From: Siphonodentalium dalli | Taxonomy: Eukaryota; Mollusca; Scaphopoda; Gadilida; Siphonodentaliidae | Length of the DNA stretch: 64,000 bases | Assembly: GCA_032622095.1 (NCBI GenBank) | Contig: CP136067.1 | Coordinates: 123,413,030-123,477,029, forward strand | Direction of reading: 5' to 3' | Part shown: positions 10,697-22,100 of the stretch, in pieces | How positions within the stretch are numbered: the stretch's first letter is position 1 | How the letters are laid out: every line of letters begins with the position of its first letter | Program-made: the position numbers and the translations under genes | The notes under the pieces: model-generated | The model's input: only the letters and a program-made list of their open reading frames with translations | Told to the model about the DNA's origin: nothing | Databases searched by the model: none

Positions 10697-12826
10697 TTAA
10701 GTTGTTTTGTCTGTTGTTTCTCCACATACGCTCACATCCAGGCTATTCCACTCGAGAATTGTACGAACAAAGAACGAATTTTCGTACTGTGGTGTTACAG
10801 CTCTGATTTGCTCGAATGAATTTGAGTTAATACACTCTTGTTTTTCGATGATGTTTGTCGTTTCAAAGCCTGGGAATTTTTTCGCCTTAATTTTTCTACC
10901 CTCTTTTGTTTGGTTTTAGTATGTCATTTGAGTGTATAGCTGGCACCAGCCCCTGTGCTACCCTGCTAAAGAGTTTCATCCTGAGCTCGCGTCTTCTTGT
11001 TTGGAGTAGTACCATGTTTTCATTGTCCAACATCTCTGTCACTGCACCCTTTTTTCTGTCTGTATACTTTCCGGTGATAAACCTTGCAGCCCTTCTTTGA
11101 ACCCTCTCTAGTGTCTTGATATCTTCCTTCTTGTACGGGTCCCATACCTCCGCTCCATAATATAATGCTGATCTAACCATGGACTCATAGGCCATCTTCT
11201 TGTGTTTCTTGTCCGCTCTTCTCAGATTCCTTCTCAAGAAACCAAGGGTGCTGTTCGCTCTTTTTGCTATTTTGTTTATATGAGATGACCATGTAAGGTT
11301 GTTGGAAAAATTGAGCCCGAGATATGGATTTTCTTCAACCTCTTGGAGAATGTGATCACTGAGCTGGTACATATGCGAAGTTTTGCTGGTGTTGGAGCAG
11401 GACATAATGTAACATTTCTTCACATTGAATCGCATTCCCCATGTTTCTGCCCATTTTTCTAATGATGTTAAATCTTTCTGTAGTTTGATCTGATCTTGGT
11501 GTTTCTTTATTTGACGATAGAGCAGGCAATCGTCTGCAAATAATTTCACCTCTGATGTTACTGCTAGTGGTAGATCGTTGATGTGACCATGTACCTTTAT
11601 TTTACGTACTTGATGTGACATAAAAATAGTAGTGGTCCTAGTACCGTACCTTGGGGTACTCCTGATTTGACTGGTACGTTTTCGCTGAATTCCCCTTCTA
11701 CTGCTACTCTCATGTGTCGTTGCGTCAGAAACTGATCCAGCCATCTGTGGATTGAGCCTGATATTCCGTAGCTCTGCAGTTTATGAAGTAGTCCTCTGTG
11801 TGGAACCGTATCAAAAGCCTTCGAGACGTCTAAGATGGCGATATCTGTTTGGATGTTTTTGTCGAAAACTTCTAGAAGGTCTTGTGTGACATTAATGAGT
11901 TGGGTGGTACATGAATGTCCGGATCGGAAACCATGGTTTTTGTCAGTCAGTATGTTGTTCTCGTCAAGGTGGTCTCGTATATGTCGGCAGATTATGTGTT
12001 CGAGAAGTTTACAGGGTACTGATGTTAGTGATACCGGCCGGTAAGTTTCTGGTTGGTGTACGTCGCCTTTTTTGTAGATTGGTGAAATATTTGCGCTTCG
12101 CCAGTCGGTCGGTAGTTGTCCCGTATCCAACGACAGTTGGAAAATGGTGGTCAGTGCTGGAGCGATATTATGGGCGCATATTTTGAGAATGGTGTTTGGG
12201 ATGCCGTCTGGACCTGGTGCTTTTGATGTTTTGATGTCCTTCAGCAGTTTACACACTCCATCAGTATCGATTTTGAGTTCAGCGATGTTGTTTTTGGCGA
12301 TGTAAGGCATATCCGGGAGTGTATTTCCAAGGTCATTTGTGAAGACGGATTTGAATTGTTGGTTAAGTAGCTCCGCCTTCTCTTTGCTGTTGTTAGTTAG
12401 TGATGTTCCTTTCTTTATTGGTGGTATGCCTATGTTATCCTGCTTCTTAGCTTTCACGAACCTCCAAAATGGTTTTGAGTTTTTGTTTTTCTCTCCCTCT
12501 TCAATTACTTTGTTGATGTGGTTTTGTTCGGCATTTCTCATCGCCGTGCTCCTGTATTGTCGTTGGTATTCCCTGTATTTCTCCCACTTCCCTGTCTTCT
12601 TCGCTCTACTATACAGTTTTCCCTTCTTCTTCAACATCCGACAGAGTTTCCTGTTCAGCCATGGTAACTTGGTTCTCTTTCTTCTTGGTGTTTTGGGAAC
12701 TCTTTTCTCAACTATTTGTTTCAGTCCATCCTTGAGGTGGGTCCAAAGTAATTCCACTTGTTTCTCTCCACCATCCACTAGCAAGGTAATTTCATTGCTC
12801 AGTTCATCGACCAAAGCCATGGGACC
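10697..12826 (-). pseudogene. Non-LTR retrotransposon ORF2 remnant (Jockey/CR1-like reverse transcriptase)
   Basis: Encodes the linker and reverse transcriptase of a LINE ORF2. Visible motifs in order are APGPDGIPN, SPIYKKGD, YRPVSLTS, HGFRSGHSC, ILDVSKAFDTVPH (motif A), SGVPQGTVLGPLLF (motif B), FADDCLLY (motif C), then a thumb-like region and an ITGKYTDRKKG stretch. The endonuclease half is absent and the 5' edge abuts a palindromic element at 12831, so this is a 5'-truncated copy. The frame is broken twice. The first break is after motif B near 11578-11619. The second is near 10900, beyond which another frame continues SFFVRTILEWNSL to a stop at 10697-10699. The copy is therefore inactive. 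Clade assignment needs a tree. Confidence 0.93.
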
Positions 12827-12830
12827 AATC

Positions 12831-13236
12831 CCGCCAGTGGCGCTGAATAGGTCACTCTCAACGGTTTTCTGTGATAAAGTTACCCAGGTTCCTAAATTTG
12901 TGATAAAGTTACCCAGGTTGGAGAGAATTGTGATAAAGTTACCCAGGTTAAGTAAATCTCACAATATCAACTCGATTTAAAAGTGACAGAGGGAAATATT
13001 GTTCAGTTTTGGCAAGTAATAGCCCTTATTAAGCATAAATTAAGACATATTAGTACTGAAGTTCGTCATTTTGATCGCAAAAATTAATAATTTGTTGCTA
13101 CACATGAAATGTTTTTAACCTGGGTAACTTTATAACAATCCTCTCCAACCTGGGTAACATTATCACAATTTCGGGAACCTGGGTAACTTTATCACAGAAA
13201 ACCGGTGAGAGTGGCCTATTCAGCGCCAGTGGCGGG
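12831..13236. mobile_element. Palindromic element with triple GTGATAAAGTTACCCAGG arms
   Basis: Ends are CCCGCCAGTGGCGCTGAATA and its inverted counterpart at about 13217-13236. Each ~125-bp arm carries three copies of GTGATAAAGTTACCCAGGTT or its complement, separated by short spacers. The ~130-bp middle is AT-rich. No coding capacity. The left end touches the truncated end of the LINE remnant. The terminal CCAGTGGCG also occurs inside the Foldback-like element at 6560-7789. Confidence 0.75.
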
Positions 13237-13749
13237 CTAATCTGCTATAGTTGTGATATAAAATGCGTTTTGCCCCCATCACTTTGGGTCAAAGAGTGGA
13301 CATTCGGCAGAGATGAAGGATATTGTATCATCATTCACAGCGCATGACTTCCGGGCCCATTGAAAGTTAGTTGTTTTTGCATGAACATCTTTGGATATGC
13401 ATATTTTTCAATTGGTCTGAGATTGCTTCATTTGATTCAGTATAAGTGCCATCAGGAATAATTGTCGATTTGACAGTGTTATCTCAACCAATTTTCAGTG
13501 TATATTTTACAAGCTTCCAAAGGTCATTTTTGTTAGATTGGGTGATATGTTCACACAGAGTATTTTCTTGATCAATTGTATTGCTAAAATAGTAAGGATA
13601 ATGCGTTCGTGTATACCGTGCTCTGTTATTGGGATCAGATTTTAGTTGCCACGTTTAAGTTTTCAGCATTCTCTCAGTTTTGCTCCAAGTTATAGGCATT
13701 CCGCTGTGGTTTAGAGTGCACAGTAATAGTCTTTTTCACCAAAGCAGTG

Positions 13750-14195
13750 TTAATCACTAATTGTAAATTTAGATGAATAATCCGATTAAGCGCCCCTCAA
13801 TCACTATGTATTAGGTTTCGGGGGTAAATAATATTGTATTCGAGTCAAGGAACCCACCTTTCAAAGCTCAGAGTTATTAGAAATCGAGACTTATCAGTGG
13901 CCCAGTAAAAAGTCGACGAGCTGACGGTCTCATGCCAAATTACGGATGAAGATGGATAACTCTAAAATCAAGAGGCTTGTGTTGATAACAAGGCTAAATT
14001 TCGTCGAACATGTTGATAAATAACACGTTTCCGGCTATTTTATACTATTGTTGACAGTGGTTAGCATTATTTGTAGGCAATTAATCGATTCTGGTAACTG
14101 AATCGGCATTTCTAAAAATATTTTTGCTGTTGGAATCGGATTATATGGGGGGGGGGGGGGGGGGGGGGGCCAACGAATCGGATTGAGTACCTTTA
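13750..14195. mobile_element. Family I MITE copy I2, with a G homopolymer
   Basis: The right end GGATTGAGTACCTTTAA matches the other family I copies and the left end is diverged. Internal blocks AACCCACCTTTCAAAGCTCAG and GATAACTCTAAAATCAAGAG are shared. A run of about 22 G residues lies at 14149-14170 inside the element. Confidence 0.7.
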
Positions 14196-14312
14196 ACATC
14201 TTCGATGTTGTTTAATTCCGTTAAGCGATTAGTTATGTGTTAATGCCATTGTTACCAGTTAACATGTTTATAAAAGTCCCACACATCTTTATTATTGGAA
14301 GTTCGACGGTGA

Positions 14313-14612
14313 TCATAAATCACCTGGTGATGGAATTTGAATGTTTATGCCTATCTCATAATGATCCGAATTTACCAATGCTGAGTTATCTATGAACCAC
14401 CAGTCTGTGTTCACATTTCCCAAACCTCTGGATAAACATAAACCTATATATACAATTTGGGAGTCGCCCTGTTTTCTTGTGATCTCCCCATTATCATGTA
14501 TGTGAAGGCTTAAATTACCATCAATGGTGCCACTTATTTTACCACCTAGTTTAGCTGCATCAGAGCTGTAACAATGTTCATTTGTCTCTTTCCATAAGAA
14601 CGGAATTCCCAA
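14313..14612 (-). other. Unassigned open frame, possible orphan exon
   Basis: About 100 codons open to a stop at 14313-14315. The composition looks protein-like (for example HIHDNGEITRKQGDSQ, TDWWFIDNS, HYEIGINIQIP) and not repeat-derived. There is no ATG anywhere in the frame and an in-frame stop lies just upstream of 14612, so it could only be a terminal exon using an internal acceptor. No partner exon was found and I do not recognise the family. It may be the decayed end of an unrelated gene. Confidence 0.2.
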
Positions 14613-14615
14613 CGT

Positions 14616-15788
14616 CCATTGACAGAATTATAGTCTGCATGCAATTATAACTAAATTTTCCCCAGAGACACGACCAATTACTGTTTCAAGCCAGTATTAT
14701 AGATAATAAATTTTCTTAGGAGGAATGTTATCTAGGCATTAGTTACATCAGGACAAGTTTACTTATATATGCAAACTTACGTCATTGTACAGGATACACA
14801 CAATTCCATAATTTCTAACCATTTCCCAATTAGTCTGTCAACAAGCCCATTATCTAACATTATGGCTTAACACTTTTGTTAGTCTGCTGGAGCAACCTCT
14901 GTTATAATAAATAACAAACAGTCACTATGCCAGACTTGGATATTTTAGGTGTTGTGACAGTAACAGATCATATATATGAGTTGATAGACATGCAAATATT
15001 TCACTGATTGGCTTGATGCACTCATGAACAGTGTGATGACAGTTATATTTTAGCCATTGATAGTCACATTAATGTTTGAGACAGTTGCTCGCTGTTTTTC
15101 CATGCACACAATGATCTAGGCTTTAGTTACATCAAGACAAGTTTATTTATTTCAGTTTTACATTTCTTGAAGCTTCTTTCCGAAGGGTGTCGGCAAGGAA
15201 TTTTTTCACCCCACCGCCCCATATGCAACATGCCATAGCTTAATGTCATCTCCACTAAGGCCCACATGAGGACCCAGTAACATAAATATGGTGTTTTTGC
15301 AGTTATAAATTGTTATAATATGTTTTAAACTGTTACAAATGTCAAATAAGGGCACAAAAGGTCTTTAGTAAAAAAAAATTGCATGAGGTTGTAAAAAACG
15401 TGTTTTTTGCCCCTCGGGTGAATCACCCACCCCGACACATCTACCTGCAATTTTTTGTACTACCCCCCCCCCCCCCCCCGGTAGGACTATAATGTATTTT
15501 TAGTGAGATTTAGTCACATGCATGTAGTTGTCAAGTTTATCACTTGAAGTTTTGGACTATTTACATTGATTTGCATATATATATTTTTCGTTTTCCGAAT
15601 CGGGAATTGCAAACCTATCTGATCAGAACGAGCATCCGCGTTTTTATGTTGCCGGTATAGAGTTATCGGCCCTAAATATTGTTTACTTGGAAACGACGCG
15701 TAACAACTGATTTCGGTGGAGGATTTTAGTCACTAAATATTGACAATATCTGTTTATTGAATTCCACTTCTGAAGTAATGACAACAGC
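14616..15788. other. Intergenic spacer before the seven-exon gene
   Basis: AT-rich sequence with no gene seen. It contains a C run at about 15463-15479. The 5' UTR and promoter of the gene starting at 15789 should be in the last few hundred bases; 15640-15740 is slightly richer in CpG (GGAAACGACGCGTAAC). Confidence 0.35.
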
Positions 15789-18700
15789 ATGAGTTTCAAA
15801 CAAGTTAACAGCGAACACCGCCAGGACTGGCAGCAAACGAGCACAGGAGTTGGCCATCAATATCGCCCGGGATATTATTTTCCCAGTTCAGATTTCAAGG
15901 TAGTCAAGACTCAAACTCAAAAGTTGATAGACTCAGTCATAGTCATACTCATACTCTATAACTAAGTTATACAGAAAACTGGTGTTCACTGTTAATTATT
16001 GTTATAGTTTTATTATTATTGTTATATTTTCTTCTTCTCTTCTACTATTTATAAATTTGATGTTCCGGCATGGAGCTTTTGTTATCAAATAAAATCTTGA
16101 ATCTTACACAAAACAAACAATCTCTACTTTGGTGAGTCTAGCCTAGGTTCTAACCTATCGGCTATTGTGACATTGTGGATTAACTTGATTCCAATAGTTT
16201 AACTTTACAATTGTCGATATGCACAGTGTGCTCAAAAATTTATATCAAGATTTGCTTGATTCAGTAGGGTCATGTATATGCGACCCACTAATATAAATTA
16301 TGATTATTTTATTTTTCAGTTACAATGTGAATGCTATTCCAATCAATACATGGTGATGATGGTCATTTCGCTAAGAAATTAGAATTTGTCCATGCTCACT
16401 GAACTTCAGTCTGAAGCAAGCACATTGATTCAATGATTGATTGAAGAAATGAACACTCATAGTCATACCGAGACTTAGTCGAAAATCTATGGGATACTAC
16501 AGATATATTCAATTCTTTATTGGATATAAGCCAAGAAGCGTGATCCATAACATAAACATAACATATTGAATATGACAATGTATAATCGATATAATGTTAA
16601 CTGTAACACCTATAATAATTTATGTGTCATCAAAGTGCAAATTGTCAAACGGCTTGTTTTAATACATTATAAATTAATGTAATTAATTCATTTGTCAGAA
16701 TTGTTTTCAGGATGAGAATAGAGGATTTTATAGATATGTATACCAGTATATCCTAAAACAATACTATTTCAAGTAACTGGGGATAGTTATTGTACGTGTG
16801 GCTTGTCGTTTTTTCAACGCTTCTTTTATGAAGCTACATGTAGTCAATTTGGACTAACTGAGACTGTACGGTACCTCCATAAATCTGATATGTAATAAGG
16901 GTTGAAATAAATATTGTTTAACCCTTTCTATACCAGTATACTGGAGTCTGGAATATCCCAGTCACTTATACAAGTATACACATGTACATTGGAATGGTCA
17001 ATTAATATTATAGATCTCTAAGTGATAACTACTCATCAATGAGTATTTAGTATAGAAATGGATAAACTAAACAAACATGTCACACTTTTACTTATTAATC
17101 CAGAATGCTGGTTATTCTCATATATAAACAGACTAGCTGATGTGCCCAACTTTGTCTGGGTTATTTAGGGATTTCTTTGTCATCACCTCAGTATTTGGAG
17201 AAAGAAAAAAACTTGCCCATATTGTTCCCGTGATCAAAGTAGGCCTACAATGGCTACTTACCAAATTTGAGTCTGATCGGTCAAGCAGTTTTCGAGTCTA
17301 TAATACATACATACATGTACATATATACACACAGAGACAGAAGATCCAAAATATTTAATAGGTAAGACTTGGCAGTGAGCATCTTCTGCTACTGGAAATT
17401 ACCATGATGGTTTGACAATATATGGTGAAATTGAATTAAGTAGGCCTACCATATTATATTATCACTACATGTACATGCCTGATATAATATTTTTGTATTA
17501 CAGACTTTCATTGGTGAACCAGTCCCTTCAAACTTAGCGGCAGAAGATGAGATAACAAATGACCAAAAATATGGAACAACCACTGGTGGTGCTCATGACA
17601 AAAAATACACAGATGGCGTGTACGCCTATCCAGTCCACCAAAAGGCTCCAGGTCATTGGAAAGTCAATTATGTTAAGGATCTAGCAGAGAAGGTATGGCA
17701 TTTAGAAATGTGACAAAGATTGATGTGTGAAACTGTCAGTTTGATATTTCTATATAATTTATTGGTTGCTATACACCAGTATTAATGAGTGGGCTAGATC
17801 ATACATATTATATTTGACCCGCCATATCAAATCCAGTCGTAAGTCTGGATTTTTTTTACCCTGTGCCAATGCATTCTCTTATATAAGCGAGTCGACCATA
17901 GGTCGCCTCGCATATATAAGAGAATGCATTGGCCTAACAATTTTTTATAATTTTTTTTAAATAAATGTTTCTTACAATTTTTAGGGCATAAAATAAAAAA
18001 ACATCTATTACCCTGCAGGGAGCCCCACACATATATAGAAGCATATAGAAGAGTTTTGTCTGCTCATGTTTGTCTGGGGCTCTGTATGGGTGCAATTATA
18101 AAATTGTTAAAGAATACAAGAACAAATTATTAAAATTGTAAAAAATTGTTAGGCCAATGCATTCTCTTATATATGCGAGTCGACCTATGGTCGACTCGCA
18201 TATATAAGAGAATGCATTGGCACAGGGTAAAAAAATCCAGACTTACGACTGGATTTGATATGGCGGGTCACATATAAGTTAATTTGATTCTTATATTATT
18301 GATTACCGGTACTTATATTATGTAATTTAATTAATCATATGTACTAGTTAGTAGTTGGGCATAAACTAGTTAGGTAATCCCACAGTTGAAGTCAAGTGGG
18401 ATACATTAACCCTTCCATGACTGGAACTTCATTGAAATTTTGTGAAAACCCTGTGCCAATGCATTCTCTTATATGCAAGTCTCCCATAGGGAGCCTTGCA
18501 TATATATTAACAGAACACATTGTCCTTACAATATTTACCTTGATCTTGTAAGCCAGTGCATTATCTTATATCTTATCTTACATGTACCGGTGTATAATAG
18601 AATGCACCATTGCACTGGCACAGGATATTTAATGCTGCACCAATGCAGCTCCTATCATGAAAGGGTTAACCTCTTCGCTGATAAAAGATATTATGACGTC

Positions 18701-19081
18701 GTGTGCTGGGCTGTTGACATTACTGCCATTTTACAGCGGAAAAATATAACAGGAATATCAGAAGAACCATTATTATTCCGATGCACAAACCTCTGAGTTC
18801 CAGTTATGAATAATGTCCTAAGTACTGCTAGTGTGCTGAAGTACGTCCATAGTATTACAGACCTTATAGCACACAACATGTACTTTTACATCCGTAATAG
18901 TTACGCGGTCCTTACGGACGTCGTAGCAGTGAAGAGGTTAAGTATTGTCAGATTGGAGCTAGTTCCATAGTTCACTGATAATATACAAAAGATCTATTTT
19001 TTATGATTTTGCAGCTTGATTAGTTGGGCTGATCTTGTTATTTTTTTTGGTACTGTAAACTCAATACCAGGTAGCCCATTT

Positions 19082-19117
<36 letters not shown>

Positions 19118-22100
19118 CATATGAAAATGAGCTGTTCACACAGAATGAACTTGAAAGTTAGATAATCAATCTAGATAATGATTTTGAAAATATGTATTAC
19201 ATGTATATTAAAAATACAACCTTTCAAAATACAGGTACTTATGAAATAAATGATGGCTATATAATTTGTTGAAAATAGTAACATTTATTAACCAATTTAA
19301 TCTTTCACAGCTTGGGAAAGGGGGATGGCGGCGGCCCCTAACCATGGGAAACCAACGAAGTGAGACCCGTGATGAATTTGATGACAAAGCAGGAGTTCGA
19401 GAGAAATATGCATTCGACGAAATTGCACAGCCACGCCCATTTTTACTGTCAGATCATCATCAGGAAGGTCCATCAAAGGTAATATTATTTATGGTATTCT
19501 TTATATTTAACATATTATAGTTTAGATTGTAGTATAAACTAGAAATTATTGAGGGAAAATTCAGAGATCAAAGTATATGTGATGTCATCATATCAGCTGC
19601 AGAGTTGGGCTTTAACTAAATATTTATACTAAATACTCATTCATGAGTAGTTATCCATCAGGAAATGTTCAGATAATAATTTCAACAAACATATGTCATT
19701 TTGTTGAACTTATTATCTGAACATTTCCCACCAATTAATAGGAATAACTCACACTAGTATTACTCTTTCATCTGTCGTCTGTTTTTATTACCGGAACATC
19801 CAAATGAATAATAGACCATTCCAATGTGTTTACTTTTTTAACTGAATGGGATAATCCATTTAGTATAGAAAGGGTTAAATTGAGGTGAAACACTCTGCTG
19901 TGGTGTTGTTCAAACACGCACGGCAACTAATGTTACTGAACACCTATAGGTTATTTTCATAATAGTGTAAAAAAAATATTTTTATTTTGCAACAAAAATT
20001 AAGAATACTGGTATCATGTCCTTATAGAACTAGCATACTCTCAGGTGCCTAATAATAGTGTCAGCAGGATTATTAATTTTGGAGATTCATATTCCCAGCG
20101 ATCACTATTATTTGGTATTGAGACATATAGAGTAAAATTGCCATCACTATTATTAATTTCAGTCTAAATCCCCACCATCACTATTATTAGGCCATCACAA
20201 TTATTAGGCACCTGAGAGTAGGGACGGGACGTATGTTTTAACATACACAAAAATTTAAATTGTCACTATTTTCCAATGATTTCAGCCATCATGGCAGTGG
20301 TGCATTGCAATGAACAACATAATCAGAGGCTTATAACACCGACAATAGTTAACCCTTTCATAACGGGAGTTGCGCTGGTGCAGCATTAAAGATTCTGTGC
20401 CAGGGCATTCTCTTACATATGCGAGTCTCACATAGGGAGCTTCACATATATAAGAGAATGCACTGGCTTACAAGGTCAAGGTAAATATTGTTGGGGCCAA
20501 TGTATTCTATTATATATGCGAGGCTCCTTACGGGAGACTCACATATATAAGAGAACGCATTGGCACAGGAAAGAAATTTCACGAAGCTCCAGTCGTGGAA
20601 GGGTTAAGAACACTGGTATCATATCCGTATAGCGCTAGCATAGGGACGTATATTTTAACATACACAACAATCAAAATTTTAACTTTTTCTAAAGCTTTCG
20701 GCCATCATGGCAGTGGTACATTGCAATGAACAACATAATCGGAGGGTTACAACACAGACAATAATTAACCTGTCTTTGAACATTTTAATTTCAGTATGGT
20801 CAAGCAACAACACAGAATCCTAAACTTCAGGGAGAGCCATGGTATGTCCGAGACAAAGGGGTGCTGCGGCATTTAGATCCTTATTTATCCACGACTCACA
20901 GAGACCACAGGTCATTTAAACCAGACGAACATAAGCGGTACCCAAAGAAAGATATAGCAACTTACTGGGACTGTGAGGGTGCACCGAAAAACTGGGGCTA
21001 TGGTCCAAAACACAAGTGAGTAAACCCTTTCTTTACTGAATGGGTTCTCCCATTCTGTTATGATATTATACATTGGAATAGCCTATTTTTCATCTGGAGG
21101 GGTGATCCGGAAATGTAAGCAGACGACAGACAGAGGAAATGATAATTCAACTGAAGAAGGAATTCTATTAATTTATGGCAAATATTCAGATAATAAGTAC
21201 AAGGAAGGGAAGGGGAGTGGCGGTTCAAATCTTATTTATGTAATTTATTATTTGGGGGGGTAAATCTGAGGGGGTTAAAATCTTATTGATATAATTTATT
21301 TATTTTATATATTCTTGGATTACGCTAGATATTTGATGGTTATATTCAATAATAATTTGAAATATTAATACCAAATAAATCTTGCAGTCCAGTTCCCAAA
21401 GATGCAGTAAAACGAGAACAACTTCCCATGGTTGATCCAACTTGGTTCAAATCAAGAACGAAAATTCCTAGACGACCTAAGACAATGGTGCCAGTTCCTC
21501 ACTCGTAAGTAACTTTAAAACATTTTATATGGATTTGATATTTCTCAGTTTCATTCAAAATGTTCTCCCATGTAAATTCCATACAATTGTATCAACATGT
21601 GAAATCTCATTATTCAAGAAATTTGATAAATTAAAGGGATACTGTACCCAAATGTTGTTGTTGGTTTCTTTTGTCTCCGAGTTGTAGAATAAGGTAACCG
21701 GATTTCAATTATTTGAAAGTCTGTTGAGTATGAAGTAATGTTACGGATGGCAGATTAGCCAGAATGCGAAAATACCAATTGCCGTTGTAGAGTAATTTTG
21801 GACAGTTTTCAAGCAACTGTATCAAATAAATGTTATATTATATGCATACTAGTCCAATATACCCATGTAGTCATTGTATAGTCACTAGTCAGTGAGTGGC
21901 TTGAGTTTACGCCCCATATATCAACATAATTTTTTACACGATCATGTGTGCCATGCTTTGCCCAATCCACTATCCGTGAATTATTTTGATTACAAATTAT
22001 ACACGGAAATTCGAAATTCAATTAAGGACTCCAGCCATAAATAAAATTTATATCAAATTATTAACTTTGATTTTAAGATAACCTATTAACCTGAACTTTT

